Below, in pieces: positions 8,202-16,255 of a DNA stretch of 64,000 nucleotides. Where the stretch lies: NCBI RefSeq assembly GCF_041260665.1, contig NZ_JBGCCT010000002.1, positions 310,001 through 374,000 on the forward strand, read 5' to 3'. The notes under the pieces were generated by a model. The model did not search any database. It saw only the letters and a program-made list of their open reading frames with translations, and was not told the origin of the DNA. Both the position numbers and the translations under genes were made by a program. The stretch is from Catenulispora sp. GP43. GTDB taxonomy: Bacteria > Actinomycetota > Actinomycetes > Streptomycetales > Catenulisporaceae. Every line of letters starts with the position of its first letter. Position 1 is the stretch's first letter.

Positions 8202-9041
8202 TCACAGCCGGGTCGCGACCCGCACCAGATCGGCGACCGCCCGCTGCCGGCTGTGCGCCGGCCAGGCGATCACCGTGGTCACCGGCGGCGCGTCCAGGAC
8301 CGGCACGGCCACCAGATCGCGCCGCAGGTCGACGGCGGCGGACTCGGGGACGACCACCGTGGTCCGGCCGAGCGCGATCAGCTGGTAGACCTGGCCGAGA
8401 TTGCGTACCTCGGGCCCCGGTCCGTCGGGATAGCTGCCGTCCACCCGGCACCAGCGGGCCGGCGGCAGATCCGGCTGGCCGGCGAGCTCGGCGTTCCGGA
8501 TCTGGGTCCGCGCGGCCAGCGGATGCCCGGCCGGCAGGACCGCGACCTGCGCCTCGGTGTACAGCGTCTCGGTGTCCAGGCCTTCGGCCGGGTCGAAGGG
8601 CAGATGCAGCAACGCCACGTCGGCCTGACCGCTCAGCAGCAGGCGCCGGTGTTGGTGCGCCTCGCACAGCAGCAGCTCGACAGTGGCGGCGCCGGGCTCG
8701 GCCCGGTAGGCGTCGAGCAGCTTGGCCACCAGGTCGCCGGCGGTGCCGGTCTTGACCGCGAAGACCACGCGCGGCCGGGCCTGCGCAGCTTCCCGCGTGC
8801 GGCGCTCGGCGGCGGCCACGGCGCCGAGGATCGAGCGGGCCTCGGCCAGCAGCACCGCCCCGGCCTCGGTGAGCTCGACCTTGCGGCTGGTGCGCTCCAG
8901 GAGCGTGACGCCGAGGCGGCGTTCGAGCTGGGCGATGGTGCGGGACAGCGCCGGCTGCGCGATGCCCAGGCGCTCGGCGGCCTTCCCGAAGTGCAGTTCC
9001 TCGGCAGCGGCAGCGAAGTACTGCAGCTCGCGGGTCTCCAT
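8202..9041 (-). CDS. LysR-family transcriptional regulator
   Basis: 279 residues from ATG 9041, where the family N-terminus METRELQYF begins; the upstream in-frame ATG (9134) would add 31 arginine-rich residues extending into the divergent gene region and is rejected. The winged helix-turn-helix is at about 15-60 (FGKAAERLGIAQPALSR), followed by the two-subdomain effector-binding region. It is divergent from an SDR gene with 104 bases between starts, the classic LysR arrangement, so it probably controls that SDR and itself in response to an unknown small molecule. Confidence 0.92.
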   Translation of the reverse strand: METRELQYFAAAAEELHFGKAAERLGIAQPALSRTIAQLERRLGVTLLERTSRKVELTEAGAVLLAEARSILGAVAAAERRTREAAQARPRVVFAVKTGTAGDLVAKLLDAYRAEPGAATVELLLCEAHQHRRLLLSGQADVALLHLPFDPAEGLDTETLYTEAQVAVLPAGHPLAARTQIRNAELAGQPDLPPARWCRVDGSYPDGPGPEVRNLGQVYQLIALGRTTVVVPESAAVDLRRDLVAVPVLDAPPVTTVIAWPAHSRQRAVADLVRVATRL

Positions 9042-9145
9042 ACGTCCACGGTATCGCCATCGGACCTGGACCGATGCCGTCCGGCTATGGCTGCGGTGCC
9101 CAGTCGGTGTTGGTCCGCGTCGCCGGCGCGACAAGACTCGAGGTC

Positions 9146-9871
9146 ATGAACGAGAAGACGATCGCGCTGATCACCGGCGCGAACAAGGGCATCGGATATG
9201 AGATCGCGGCCGGGCTGGGCGCGCTGGGCTACAGCGTCGGCGTCGGCGCCCGGGACGAGAAGCGCGGGACCGATGCGGTGGACCGGCTGCGGTCAGCCGG
9301 AGCGGACGCCTTCCTGGTGCCGCTGAACGTGACCGACGATGCGAGCACCGCCGCGGCGGTGCGGTTGATCGAGGAGCGCGCGGGACGGCTGAACGTGCTC
9401 GTCAACAACGCCGGCATCGCCGAGGGCTGGCCGGACAATCCGACGTCGCTGGACCTGGACGTCGTGCGGCGGCTGGTGGAGACCAACGTCATCGGCGTCA
9501 TGCGCGTCACCAACGCGATGCTGCCGCTGCTGCGCCGCTCCGCGCACCCGCGCATCGTCAACCAGTCCAGCCAGGTCGCCTCGCTGACGTTCCAGACCAC
9601 GCCCGGGATGGAGCGCGGCGGGATCAGCGGCGGGTACACACCGACGAAGACGTATCTGAACGCTGTCACGATCCAGTACGCCAAGGAGCTGCAGGGCACC
9701 GGCATCCTGATCAACCTGTCCTGCCCCGGCTACGTCGCCACGGACCTGAACGGGTTCCAGGGCACGCTCACCCCCGCACAGGGCGCGGTGACCGCGATCA
9801 GGCTGGCGACGCTGCCGGACGACGGGCCCAGCGGAGGGCTCTTCGAGGCCGACGGCGTGGTGCCCTGGTAG
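9146..9871 (+). CDS. SDR-family NAD(P)-dependent oxidoreductase
   Basis: 241 residues. TGANKGIG (10-17) marks the NADP-binding glycine motif, NNAG the structural Asn, NQSS the active Ser region, and YTPTK the catalytic Tyr-Lys pair (Y-x-x-x-K). The GANKGIG form is that of carbonyl reductase-like SDRs that use NADPH. ATG 9146 was chosen over an in-frame start at 9074 because the family begins MNEKTIALITGA. It is divergent from the LysR gene and is the likely regulated target. Its stop codon lies in a three-copy 18-base repeat. Confidence 0.9.
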   Translation: MNEKTIALITGANKGIGYEIAAGLGALGYSVGVGARDEKRGTDAVDRLRSAGADAFLVPLNVTDDASTAAAVRLIEERAGRLNVLVNNAGIAEGWPDNPTSLDLDVVRRLVETNVIGVMRVTNAMLPLLRRSAHPRIVNQSSQVASLTFQTTPGMERGGISGGYTPTKTYLNAVTIQYAKELQGTGILINLSCPGYVATDLNGFQGTLTPAQGAVTAIRLATLPDDGPSGGLFEADGVVPW

Positions 9872-9916
9872 CGGAGCGTGCGCTGGTAGTGGAGCGTGCC
9901 CTGGTGATGGATCACC
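9863..9916. repeat. Three 18-bp tandem repeats reiterating an in-frame stop
   Basis: Units start at 9863, 9881 and 9899; a fourth partial copy begins at 9917. The SDR stop TAG (9869-9871) is in unit 1; unit 2 has TAG at 9887-9889 and unit 3 has TGA at 9905-9907, all in the same frame after a Trp codon. Unit 4 has CAG instead. Confidence 0.9.
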
Positions 9917-9957
9917 CCCTGGCAGCTCCGTGGGACTGAGCCTCTATCGTGCCCGTC

Positions 9958-10578
9958 ATGGACCTGATGGGCACGGCGACGGTGAAGGCCACGCTCGCGG
10001 ACGGCACTGACATCCTGGCGGTGACCGTCGAGGCGGGGACGGCGCGGCAAGCGTGGCGGGAGCTGCGCGAGGAGCACGCGATGACCGGGCTGTGGCCGTT
10101 CCTGGTGGACGCGCAGGCGCCGACGGTCCTAGACAGGCTGCCGCGCGCGGGGGAACAGCGGGAGCAGCATCGCGGCGCCGCGGAGATCTTCGCCAGGGGG
10201 AAGGCTGTACTGCCTGCGGCACAGACCGACCCGGTGTCCTCAGAAACCGAGTCGGCGTCCTCCGTCGCGCAGACCACGACGATCGGCCTGATCGCGGCCG
10301 AGTACGGCGGGGTGGAGATCCCCGGCCTGCTCGACTGGGACGCGGCATCGGGCATCTCAGGGCTTGAACACACTGCGGTACTGGCCGACTGGCGCCGCCG
10401 CTTCGGTGCCGAGTTGCTGGCGCTGACCGCGGATCGGATCGAGCTGCATGTGCCGCGTCCGCCGACGGAAGCCGGATCGGTGGCGGCCCTGCGGCTGGAG
10501 CAGGCCGGCTACTGCGCCGCCACACAGACCAGGGCCACTGGAACCTTATGGTGTTTCCAGTGGCCCATCGGGTTGTGA
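9958..10578 (+). CDS. DUF4253-containing hypothetical protein
   Basis: 206 residues from ATG 9958. The C-terminal ~95 residues match the DUF4253 pattern as I know it: HTAVLADWRRRFGAELL, then ALTADRIELHVPRPPT and a final aromatic EQAGYCA region. The N-terminal part contains the W-x-x-L-R and TGLWPFLVDA segments typical of the same family. Function is unknown; such proteins are cytosolic and common in actinomycetes. TATCGT (9945-9950) ends 7 bases before the ATG, so the gene is probably transcribed as a leaderless mRNA; a GTG at 9949 is the alternative start. No operon partner. Confidence 0.7.
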   Translation: MDLMGTATVKATLADGTDILAVTVEAGTARQAWRELREEHAMTGLWPFLVDAQAPTVLDRLPRAGEQREQHRGAAEIFARGKAVLPAAQTDPVSSETESASSVAQTTTIGLIAAEYGGVEIPGLLDWDAASGISGLEHTAVLADWRRRFGAELLALTADRIELHVPRPPTEAGSVAALRLEQAGYCAATQTRATGTLWCFQWPIGL

Positions 10579-10584
10579 GGAAGG

Positions 10585-12057
10585 TCAGGCGTTCACACCG
10601 GCCATGGCCTTCGACTCGGTACCGGGCGCCCCGTCCACCGCGTCGATCGTGTCCGGCGTCGTCATAGCCGCCATCCGCGGCGCCTTCACCAGGAACGGCA
10701 CCAGCGCGGCGACCACCGCCAGCACCGAGGCGATGAGGAACGCGTGGGTGTAGGCGTCGATCGACGGCAGGCTCACGCCCGGCGCGACCGGCTTCATGTC
10801 GGCGGTCAGCACCGCGCCGATGACGGCCGTGCCGACCGCGCCGCCGACCGTGCGCAGCACCGCGTTCATGCCGTTGGCGATGCCCGACTGCTGCACCGGG
10901 ACCGAGGCGTTGATGTAGGCCGGCATGGCCGCGTACGCCATGCCCACGCCGACGCCCATCACGCCGGAGGCGACCACCACGTGCCAGCTGGAGCTGTGCG
11001 CGAAGATCAGCAGGCCCAGGCCCGCGGCCGTGAACGCGCCGCCGAGCACCAGCGGCAGGCGCGGGCCGCCGCGCTTGATCAGGGCCGCGCCGACCGGGGC
11101 GGCGGCGAAGGAGCCGACCGCTGAGGGGAACAGCATCCAGCCGGAGGCCAGGACCGAGGCGCCGAAGCCGTAGCCGACCGCCTTCGGGGTCTGGGTGAAG
11201 TCGCTCATCAGCAGGAACGAGCCGTACATCGCGAAGCCGACCAGGACGCCGGCGGTGTTGGTGACCGCGACGGCCGGCTTGGCCAGCATCGCGATGTCCA
11301 CCAGCGGCGAGGCCACCCGGCGCTCGACCACGACCCACAGCACCAGGACCACCGCGGCGGTCACGAACAGCCCGAGGGTGCGGGTGGAGGCCCAGCCCCA
11401 GTCGTTGCCCTGGCTGACCGCGATCAGCAGCGCCGACAGCCAGCCGGCCAGCAGCAGCGCGCCCAGCGGGTCGGCCTTGCCCTCGGCCTTGATCGGGTCG
11501 TGCGGGACCACGGCCAGCACCAGGGCGAAGGCGACGGCGGCCAGGACGGCGCCCATCCAGAACACCGACTCGTAGCTGAAGTGCTCCATCACCACGCCGG
11601 TGGCGACCAGGCCCAGGCCCGAGCCGACGCCGAGCGCCGCGGAGACCATCGCCACGCCGCCGGTGACCTTCTCGCGCGGCAGTTCGTCACGGACGATGGC
11701 CACCGCCAGCGGCAGGATCGCGCCACCGGTGCCGGCCACGATGCGGGCTATGAGCAGCAGCCCGAACGAGCCGCCGATGCCGCCGAGGATCCCGCCGACC
11801 AGCACGCCGGCGATCGCCACCACCAGCATGGGCTTGCGGCCGCGCAGGTCGCCGATGCGCGCCAGCAGCGGCGTGAGCACCGCCGCGGACAGCAGGTTCG
11901 CGGTCATCAGCCAGGTGATGCCGCTGCCCGCGACATGCAGGTCCTTCTGCAGCGTCGGCAGGATCGGGACCACGGAGGTCTGGACGAGGGAGAAGGCCAG
12001 AACTGACAACACGAGCGCGGGCAGTACTCCCCGCGAACGCCGCGCCTGGTCGGACAT
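10585..12057 (-). CDS. MFS drug transporter, DHA2-like (14 TM)
   Basis: 490 residues with roughly fourteen hydrophobic segments. Family motifs are visible: GDLRGRKPML between TM2 and TM3 (motif A), RIVAGTGGAILPLAVAI (motif B/R in TM4) and the TM5 antiporter motif GLGVGSGLGLVATG-like region. It should expel a small molecule in exchange for protons. ATG 12057 is preceded by no obvious ribosome site; the in-frame ATG 12 bases earlier is equally possible. It is divergent from a MarR regulator, the usual arrangement for repression of an efflux pump that is relieved by its substrate. Confidence 0.9.
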   Translation of the reverse strand: MSDQARRSRGVLPALVLSVLAFSLVQTSVVPILPTLQKDLHVAGSGITWLMTANLLSAAVLTPLLARIGDLRGRKPMLVVAIAGVLVGGILGGIGGSFGLLLIARIVAGTGGAILPLAVAIVRDELPREKVTGGVAMVSAALGVGSGLGLVATGVVMEHFSYESVFWMGAVLAAVAFALVLAVVPHDPIKAEGKADPLGALLLAGWLSALLIAVSQGNDWGWASTRTLGLFVTAAVVLVLWVVVERRVASPLVDIAMLAKPAVAVTNTAGVLVGFAMYGSFLLMSDFTQTPKAVGYGFGASVLASGWMLFPSAVGSFAAAPVGAALIKRGGPRLPLVLGGAFTAAGLGLLIFAHSSSWHVVVASGVMGVGVGMAYAAMPAYINASVPVQQSGIANGMNAVLRTVGGAVGTAVIGAVLTADMKPVAPGVSLPSIDAYTHAFLIASVLAVVAALVPFLVKAPRMAAMTTPDTIDAVDGAPGTESKAMAGVNA

Positions 12058-12082
12058 GGTGCACTCCACAGTTTCACTGGTT

Positions 12083-12100
12083 TATTGTTGATGTCATGAA
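12083..12100 (+). promoter_or_regulatory. Leaderless -10 box and palindromic operator candidate for marR/MFS pair
   Basis: TATTGT (12083-12088) precedes the ATG at 12096 by 7 bases. Overlapping it, TTGATGTCATGAA (12088-12100) is a near-palindrome around T12094 with arms TTxATG/CATxAA. MarR proteins bind such short palindromes in divergent promoters. The pattern is visible; binding is inferred. Confidence 0.45.
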
Positions 12101-12635
12101 GTATTTAACCACGGCCGGCCCGGATGTTGAGCACTGGACGGAGCCCGCATACCGTGGCTCCGTGAGCCGCGCCGACCTCCCCGCCGCCCTGGACAACCGC
12201 CGCGACCCCGTGACCGCGGAGGTGCTGGAGCTGTTCTGGGCGGCCTCGCAGAGCTTCTACGACAACTACGACGAGGCCGCGGCCCGCCACGATCTGACCC
12301 GGATGCAGGCGTTCGTGCTGGCCAACCTGATGGCCGGGCCGAAGCCGATGCGGTTCCTGGCCGACCACCTCAAGTGCGAGCCGTCGAACATCACGGGCCT
12401 GGTGGACCGGATGGAGGCGCGCGGCCTGGTGACGCGCGAGCCGGATCCGGAGGACCGGCGAGTGAAGAGAATCACAGCGACCGAACTCGGCCGCGCGTCC
12501 TTCGACGCGGTGTGGGGCGGCCTGACGTTCGCCGCGGAGCCGCTGGCCGGACTGAGCGGCAGCGAGCGGGAGACGCTGCGCGACCTGCTGCGTCGGATCG
12601 TGCCGACGGAGGACACGCAAAAGGCGGCGGAGTAG
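12096..12635 (+). CDS. MarR-family transcriptional regulator
   Basis: 179 residues from ATG 12096, or 157 from GTG 12162 (MSRADLPAALDN), which is nearer the usual family length. The winged helix is at the centre: MRFLADHLKCEPSNITGLVDRMEARGLV with the wing REPDPEDRRVKRI, including the conserved D-x-R-x-x motif. It dimerises through terminal helices and most likely represses the divergent MFS exporter. A strong hairpin overlaps the stop codon. Confidence 0.9.
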   Translation: MKYLTTAGPDVEHWTEPAYRGSVSRADLPAALDNRRDPVTAEVLELFWAASQSFYDNYDEAAARHDLTRMQAFVLANLMAGPKPMRFLADHLKCEPSNITGLVDRMEARGLVTREPDPEDRRVKRITATELGRASFDAVWGGLTFAAEPLAGLSGSERETLRDLLRRIVPTEDTQKAAE

Positions 12636-12648
12636 GGACTCCGCCGCC
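12623..12648 (+). terminator. Intrinsic terminator-like hairpin at marR stop
   Basis: A perfect 11-bp stem, GGCGGCGGAGT (12623-12633) with ACTCCGCCGCC (12638-12648), encloses a 4-base loop. The marR stop TAG is at the 3' end of the first arm. No U-tract follows, as usual in high-GC actinobacteria. It may serve both convergent genes. Confidence 0.75.
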
Positions 12649-12650
12649 CA

Positions 12651-12698
12651 TCGTTCTTCGATCCGGTCGTTCTTCGATCCGGTCGTTCTTCGATCCGG
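12651..12698. repeat. Three perfect 16-bp tandem repeats
   Basis: TCGTTCTTCGATCCGG is present three times without mismatch (12651, 12667, 12683), ending exactly at the stop codon of the minus-strand gene at 12701-12699. It fills the space between the convergent marR and hypothetical membrane genes. Confidence 0.95.
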
Positions 12699-13379
12699 CT
12701 AGCCGGGGTTGCCGCTGGAAGTACTCGGCGGGAGGTCGACGGAGGTCGGCTTGGGATCGCCGGTCACGGCCGAGGTGACGGCGGCGAGCACGACCAGGGC
12801 GGTCACGACCGCCTGCACTATCGCGACCCGCGCATGGCGGGCCCGCACGAGCAGGAACGTCACCGCGCCGAAGACGGCCGCCACCGCGAACAGCACGACC
12901 AGGTCCTCGCCCCAGGCCTCGCGGCGCAGGTGCAAGGTGGCGTCGCCGAAGCGCTGCACCTCGATGACGAACAGCACGATGAGCGCGATGACCGCGACGG
13001 CGAAGTCGGCGAGCAGGACGCGCGCCATGAGCGGCATGCGCTCGGGTTCGGGCTCGTAGGCGGCGGGCGGACGGCGGCGGGCTTCTGCGGGCTTCGCGTT
13101 CGAGGGCTGGCGAGCGCCGGCGGGCTGCGCGGCCTCCGAAGGCGACCCGGTACCGGCAGACTGCGCAGCGCTCGAGGACTGCGCGTCCCCGGCCGCCTGC
13201 TGCCCCTCGGCCGATTCGCGGCGCGGGCGCGGCACTTCCGGCGTCACGGCCGTCGCTTGCGCGGCCTCGCCAGCCGAGCCGGCCTCGCCGGCCGCCCCGC
13301 CCGAAGCCGTCGCGCTCGTCCGGACGGCCTCCGCCGCCGCCTCCTCCGGTGCGCCGGGCATCTCAGGGTTCGCCATCAT
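12699..13379 (-). CDS. Hypothetical membrane protein with Ala/Glu/Ser-rich N-terminal domain
   Basis: 226 residues from ATG 13379 (an adjacent ATG at 13376 is equivalent). Residues 1-120 are low-complexity, rich in Ala, Glu, Gly, Ser and Pro, and likely disordered and cytoplasmic. Residues ~128-210 hold three hydrophobic segments (ADFAVAVIALIVLFVIEV, EDLVVLFAVAAVFGAVTFL, VAIVQAVVTALVVLAAV). The tail is short and polar. No domain is recognised. It lies downstream of the aldolase on the same strand, 79 bases away, but has no evident link to sugar metabolism. Confidence 0.65.
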   Translation of the reverse strand: MMANPEMPGAPEEAAAEAVRTSATASGGAAGEAGSAGEAAQATAVTPEVPRPRRESAEGQQAAGDAQSSSAAQSAGTGSPSEAAQPAGARQPSNAKPAEARRRPPAAYEPEPERMPLMARVLLADFAVAVIALIVLFVIEVQRFGDATLHLRREAWGEDLVVLFAVAAVFGAVTFLLVRARHARVAIVQAVVTALVVLAAVTSAVTGDPKPTSVDLPPSTSSGNPG

Positions 13380-13458
13380 CCGCCGTTCTTCGTGATCGCC
13401 TCGTACGGGTGTGGCGCTTATGCTGGCCCACACCGACCCCGGGGCGCCAGCGTCGCTG

Positions 13459-14322
13459 CTAGTTGGCGTCCGGGGACAGAACGTTTATGAAATGCGCCGC
13501 GGTCTTCGCCATCTCCTGGCGCGCCGGTGCCAGGTACTTGCGGGGGTCGACCGCGTTCGCCGGCGCCTGCTCCAGCCAGCCGCGCACGGCGCCGGTGAAG
13601 GCGATGTTCAGGGCGGTGCCGATGTTGACCTTCACCACGCCGCCGGCGACGGCGCGCGCCAGTTCCTCGTCCGGCACGCCGGAGGAGCCGTGCAGCACCA
13701 GCGGGACGCCGACCGCCTCGCGCAGGCGCGCTATCAGCTCGTGGTCGAGCACGGCGCTGCGGTCGGTCATGGCGTGCGAACTGCCTACCGCGACGGCCAG
13801 CGCGTCCACGCCGGTCGCGGCGACGAAAGCGCTTGCCTCGTCGGGGTCGGTGCGGGCGCCGGGGGCGTGCGCGGACAGCGGGGGCTCGCCGTCCTTGCCG
13901 CCGACCTTGCCCAGTTCGGCTTCCAGCCACAGGCCGCGGGCGTGGGACCAGTCGGCGGCCTCGCGGGTGGCGGCGAGGTTCTCGGCGTAGTCCAGGTGCG
14001 AGCCGTCGAACATGGCCGAGCCGAAGCCGTAGTCGGCGGCCTGCCGCAGCAGTGCGGGGTCCTCGACGTGGTCCAGGTGCAGCGCGACGTCCACGCCGGC
14101 ACCCTCGGCCACGGCGGCGGAAGCGCGGGCGATCGGGGCGAGGCGGCCGTGGTGGAACTTCACGGCGTTCTCGGATATCTGCAGGATCACCGGGGACTGC
14201 ACGGCCTCGGCGGCGGCCACGATGGCCTCGGCGTGCTCCAGGGTGATGACGTTGAAGGCGGCCAGGGCGCGGTGCCCGGCGCGGGCGGCGGTGATGAGCT
14301 CGCCGGTGGGCTTGAGCGGCAT
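13459..14322 (-). CDS. Class II tagatose/fructose-bisphosphate aldolase (KbaY/GatY-like)
   Basis: 287 residues, the length of KbaY/GatY subunits and shorter than FbaA. Zinc-ligand and active-site signatures are present: LHLDHVED (~82-89), the GSHLDYAENL segment, the second-half SSHAM and HGSSGVPDEE segments, and the AGGVVKVNIGT phosphate-binding turn. It cleaves tagatose-1,6-bisphosphate (or fructose-1,6-bisphosphate) to dihydroxyacetone phosphate and glyceraldehyde 3-phosphate. As last gene of the DeoR-SIS-ROK-PfkB-aldolase series it supplies the final step of amino-sugar breakdown. The 61-base gap to the kinase leaves co-transcription likely. Confidence 0.85.
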   Translation of the reverse strand: MPLKPTGELITAARAGHRALAAFNVITLEHAEAIVAAAEAVQSPVILQISENAVKFHHGRLAPIARASAAVAEGAGVDVALHLDHVEDPALLRQAADYGFGSAMFDGSHLDYAENLAATREAADWSHARGLWLEAELGKVGGKDGEPPLSAHAPGARTDPDEASAFVAATGVDALAVAVGSSHAMTDRSAVLDHELIARLREAVGVPLVLHGSSGVPDEELARAVAGGVVKVNIGTALNIAFTGAVRGWLEQAPANAVDPRKYLAPARQEMAKTAAHFINVLSPDAN

Positions 14323-14383
14323 GCGGGCTCCTAGAGGGTGTGCGGGCGGGCAGAGGTTCGGGGAGCGGCGGCCGAGGACGGAA

Positions 14384-15301
14384 TCAGCATGCTGCGATCT
14401 CGCTTCGGAACCGGCGGTAGGCCTCGGCGTCGAAGACCCCGGCGCGGTCGGTGAGCACGGTGGCGGCCGAGAGCGCCGCGGCGTCGGCGAGGGTTTCGGG
14501 CCAGGGGCTGCCTGCGGCCAGGCCGATGGCCAGGGCGGCGACCGAGGCGTCGCCGGCGCCGGTGGGGTTGCCGCCGTCGATGCGCGGCGGGCGGGCGGTC
14601 CAGGTGCCCTCGGCGGTCAGGGCGGTGAGGCCGTCGGGGCCGTTGGAGGAGACCACGGCCCGGGCGCCGCGTTCGAGCAGTTCCGCGGCGGCGGCACGCG
14701 GATCGGCCAGGCCGGTGGCGTCGAGCAGCTCGTGCGCGTTCGGCTTGACGATGGCTGGGCGCGCGGCCAGCGCGGCCAGCAGCGGGGCGCCTTCGGTGTC
14801 CAGAATTGCAGGAACGCCAAGGCTTTCAGCGACTGTGATGAGCTCGGCATAGACATCCTCGGCCAAGCCCCGCGGCAGCTTGCCCGACAGCACCAACACC
14901 GCCGAGGCGTCGAGCACCGCGGTCTCCAGCAGCGAGGCGACTGCCCCGCATATCTCAGCCCACTCGGCGCCGGTGATTTCGGGCCCTGATTCGTTGAAAC
15001 CGGTGGCCTGCCCCGATTCCTCGACCACGGTGACCGTGCGCCGCGTCGCTCCGGCGATCGGTATCGCGTGATGCGGCACCCCGGCCGCCTCCAGCTCCGC
15101 GCGCACCGCGTCGCCGTCGAAGCCGCCGAGCGGCAGGACCGCGACGGTCTCGTGGCCGAGCGCGTGCAGCGTCCGGGACACGTTCACGCCCTTGCCGCCG
15201 GCTTGGGCGTGCACCCGCGGCCGGTGCGTGGTTCCGTCTTTGAGCTCCGCGATCGTGTACGTGATGTCCAGGGCCGGGTTGAGCGTGACCGTGACTATCA
15301 C
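14384..15301 (-). CDS. 1-phosphofructokinase-family hexose-phosphate kinase (tagatose-6-phosphate kinase-like)
   Basis: 305 residues starting at GTG 15301, where the family N-terminus VTVTLNPALD begins; the longer open frame upstream runs through the ROK gene and is rejected. The GGKGVNVSR sugar-binding motif (~36-44) and the C-terminal GAGD catalytic/anion-hole motif (NPTGAGDASVAAL, Asp ~258) are intact. It phosphorylates a ketohexose phosphate at C1. The GTG overlaps the ROK stop by four bases (GTGA), indicating translational coupling. With a tagatose-bisphosphate aldolase next and a SIS isomerase upstream, tagatose-6-phosphate is the most economical substrate. Confidence 0.87.
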   Translation of the reverse strand: MIVTVTLNPALDITYTIAELKDGTTHRPRVHAQAGGKGVNVSRTLHALGHETVAVLPLGGFDGDAVRAELEAAGVPHHAIPIAGATRRTVTVVEESGQATGFNESGPEITGAEWAEICGAVASLLETAVLDASAVLVLSGKLPRGLAEDVYAELITVAESLGVPAILDTEGAPLLAALAARPAIVKPNAHELLDATGLADPRAAAAELLERGARAVVSSNGPDGLTALTAEGTWTARPPRIDGGNPTGAGDASVAALAIGLAAGSPWPETLADAAALSAATVLTDRAGVFDAEAYRRFRSEIAAC

Positions 15302-16254
15302 GGCACCAGGTCCCAGGCCAGCAGTCCGGCGCCCAGGCAGCCGGCCAGGTCGCCCAGTTCGGCGGTGACCAGCTCGGGCAGCACGTGGTAGGTCGCCTTG
15401 GCCGCCAGCGCCTGGGCCAGCGGCGTCATCAGCGTCGGGCCGGCCTCGGCCAGGCCGCCGCCGATGACCACGCGGTCCGGGTCGAGCAGGGCGGCGGTGG
15501 TGAGCAGCGCGTCGGCCAGGGCGTCGACGGCCTCGTCCCAGACGCGGGCGGCGATCGGGTCGCCGGCGGCCAGGCGGGCCGCGACGTCCAGGGCTCCGGC
15601 GTTCGGCGTGCCGGCGGCCTCGGCGTAGCGGGCCGCGACCGCGCCGGCCGCGGAGTACTGCGCCAGGCACCCGCGCAGGCCGCAGCCGCAGGGCAGGCCG
15701 CCGGGGCGGACGATGATGTGGCCGAACTCCCCGCCCATGCCGTGCGGGCCCAGGTTCGGCACGCCGTCGATCATGATCGCGCCGCCGATGCTGGTGCCCA
15801 GCGGCAGGAACACGAAGCGCGCCGAGCCGCGGCCGGCGCCGATGCGGGCCTCGGCCACTCCCCCGGCGCGCACGTCGTGGCCGATCGCGACCGGCACGGC
15901 CAGGCGCGCGCCGAGCAGGTCGCGGAACGGCACGTCGCGCCAGCCGATGGTGGCGGAGAACACGCCGACGCCGGTCTGTTCGTTGATGATCCCGGGCAGC
16001 GCGAAGCCGGCGGCCGCGACCGGGGTGCCGGCGGCCGCGGCCTCCTCGAGGAGTTCGGCGGCGAAGTCCGCGATCGTGTCGATGACGGGCTGCGGGCCGC
16101 GCTCGATGCGGGTGGCGCGGCGCCAGGTGCGCGTCAGCTCGCCGTCGCGGGTGACCAGGCCGGCTTTGATGCCGGTGCCGCCGACGTCCAGCGCGAGGGC
16201 GTGGACGGGAGCGGCAGCGGCCTCAGGCGCGGCGCTCTGCTCGGGATCGGGCAT
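15298..16254 (-). CDS. ROK-family sugar kinase
   Basis: 318 residues. DVGGTGIKAG (~24-33) is the ATP phosphate-binding motif; GMGGEFGHI gives the ROK catalytic/substrate region; the zinc-binding C-x-C-G-x-x-G-C motif is CGCGLRGC. The Glu usually following the last Cys by two is Ala here (CLAQYS). ROK kinases phosphorylate glucose, GlcNAc, ManNAc or related sugars at C6. Its stop is 2 bases from the following SIS gene start region and overlaps the PfkB start, so the three are one transcript. It probably makes galactosamine-6-phosphate or GalNAc-6-phosphate from imported sugar; the exact substrate is inferred from neighbours. Confidence 0.88.
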   Translation of the reverse strand: MPDPEQSAAPEAAAAPVHALALDVGGTGIKAGLVTRDGELTRTWRRATRIERGPQPVIDTIADFAAELLEEAAAAGTPVAAAGFALPGIINEQTGVGVFSATIGWRDVPFRDLLGARLAVPVAIGHDVRAGGVAEARIGAGRGSARFVFLPLGTSIGGAIMIDGVPNLGPHGMGGEFGHIIVRPGGLPCGCGLRGCLAQYSAAGAVAARYAEAAGTPNAGALDVAARLAAGDPIAARVWDEAVDALADALLTTAALLDPDRVVIGGGLAEAGPTLMTPLAQALAAKATYHVLPELVTAELGDLAGCLGAGLLAWDLVP

Positions 16255-16255
16255 C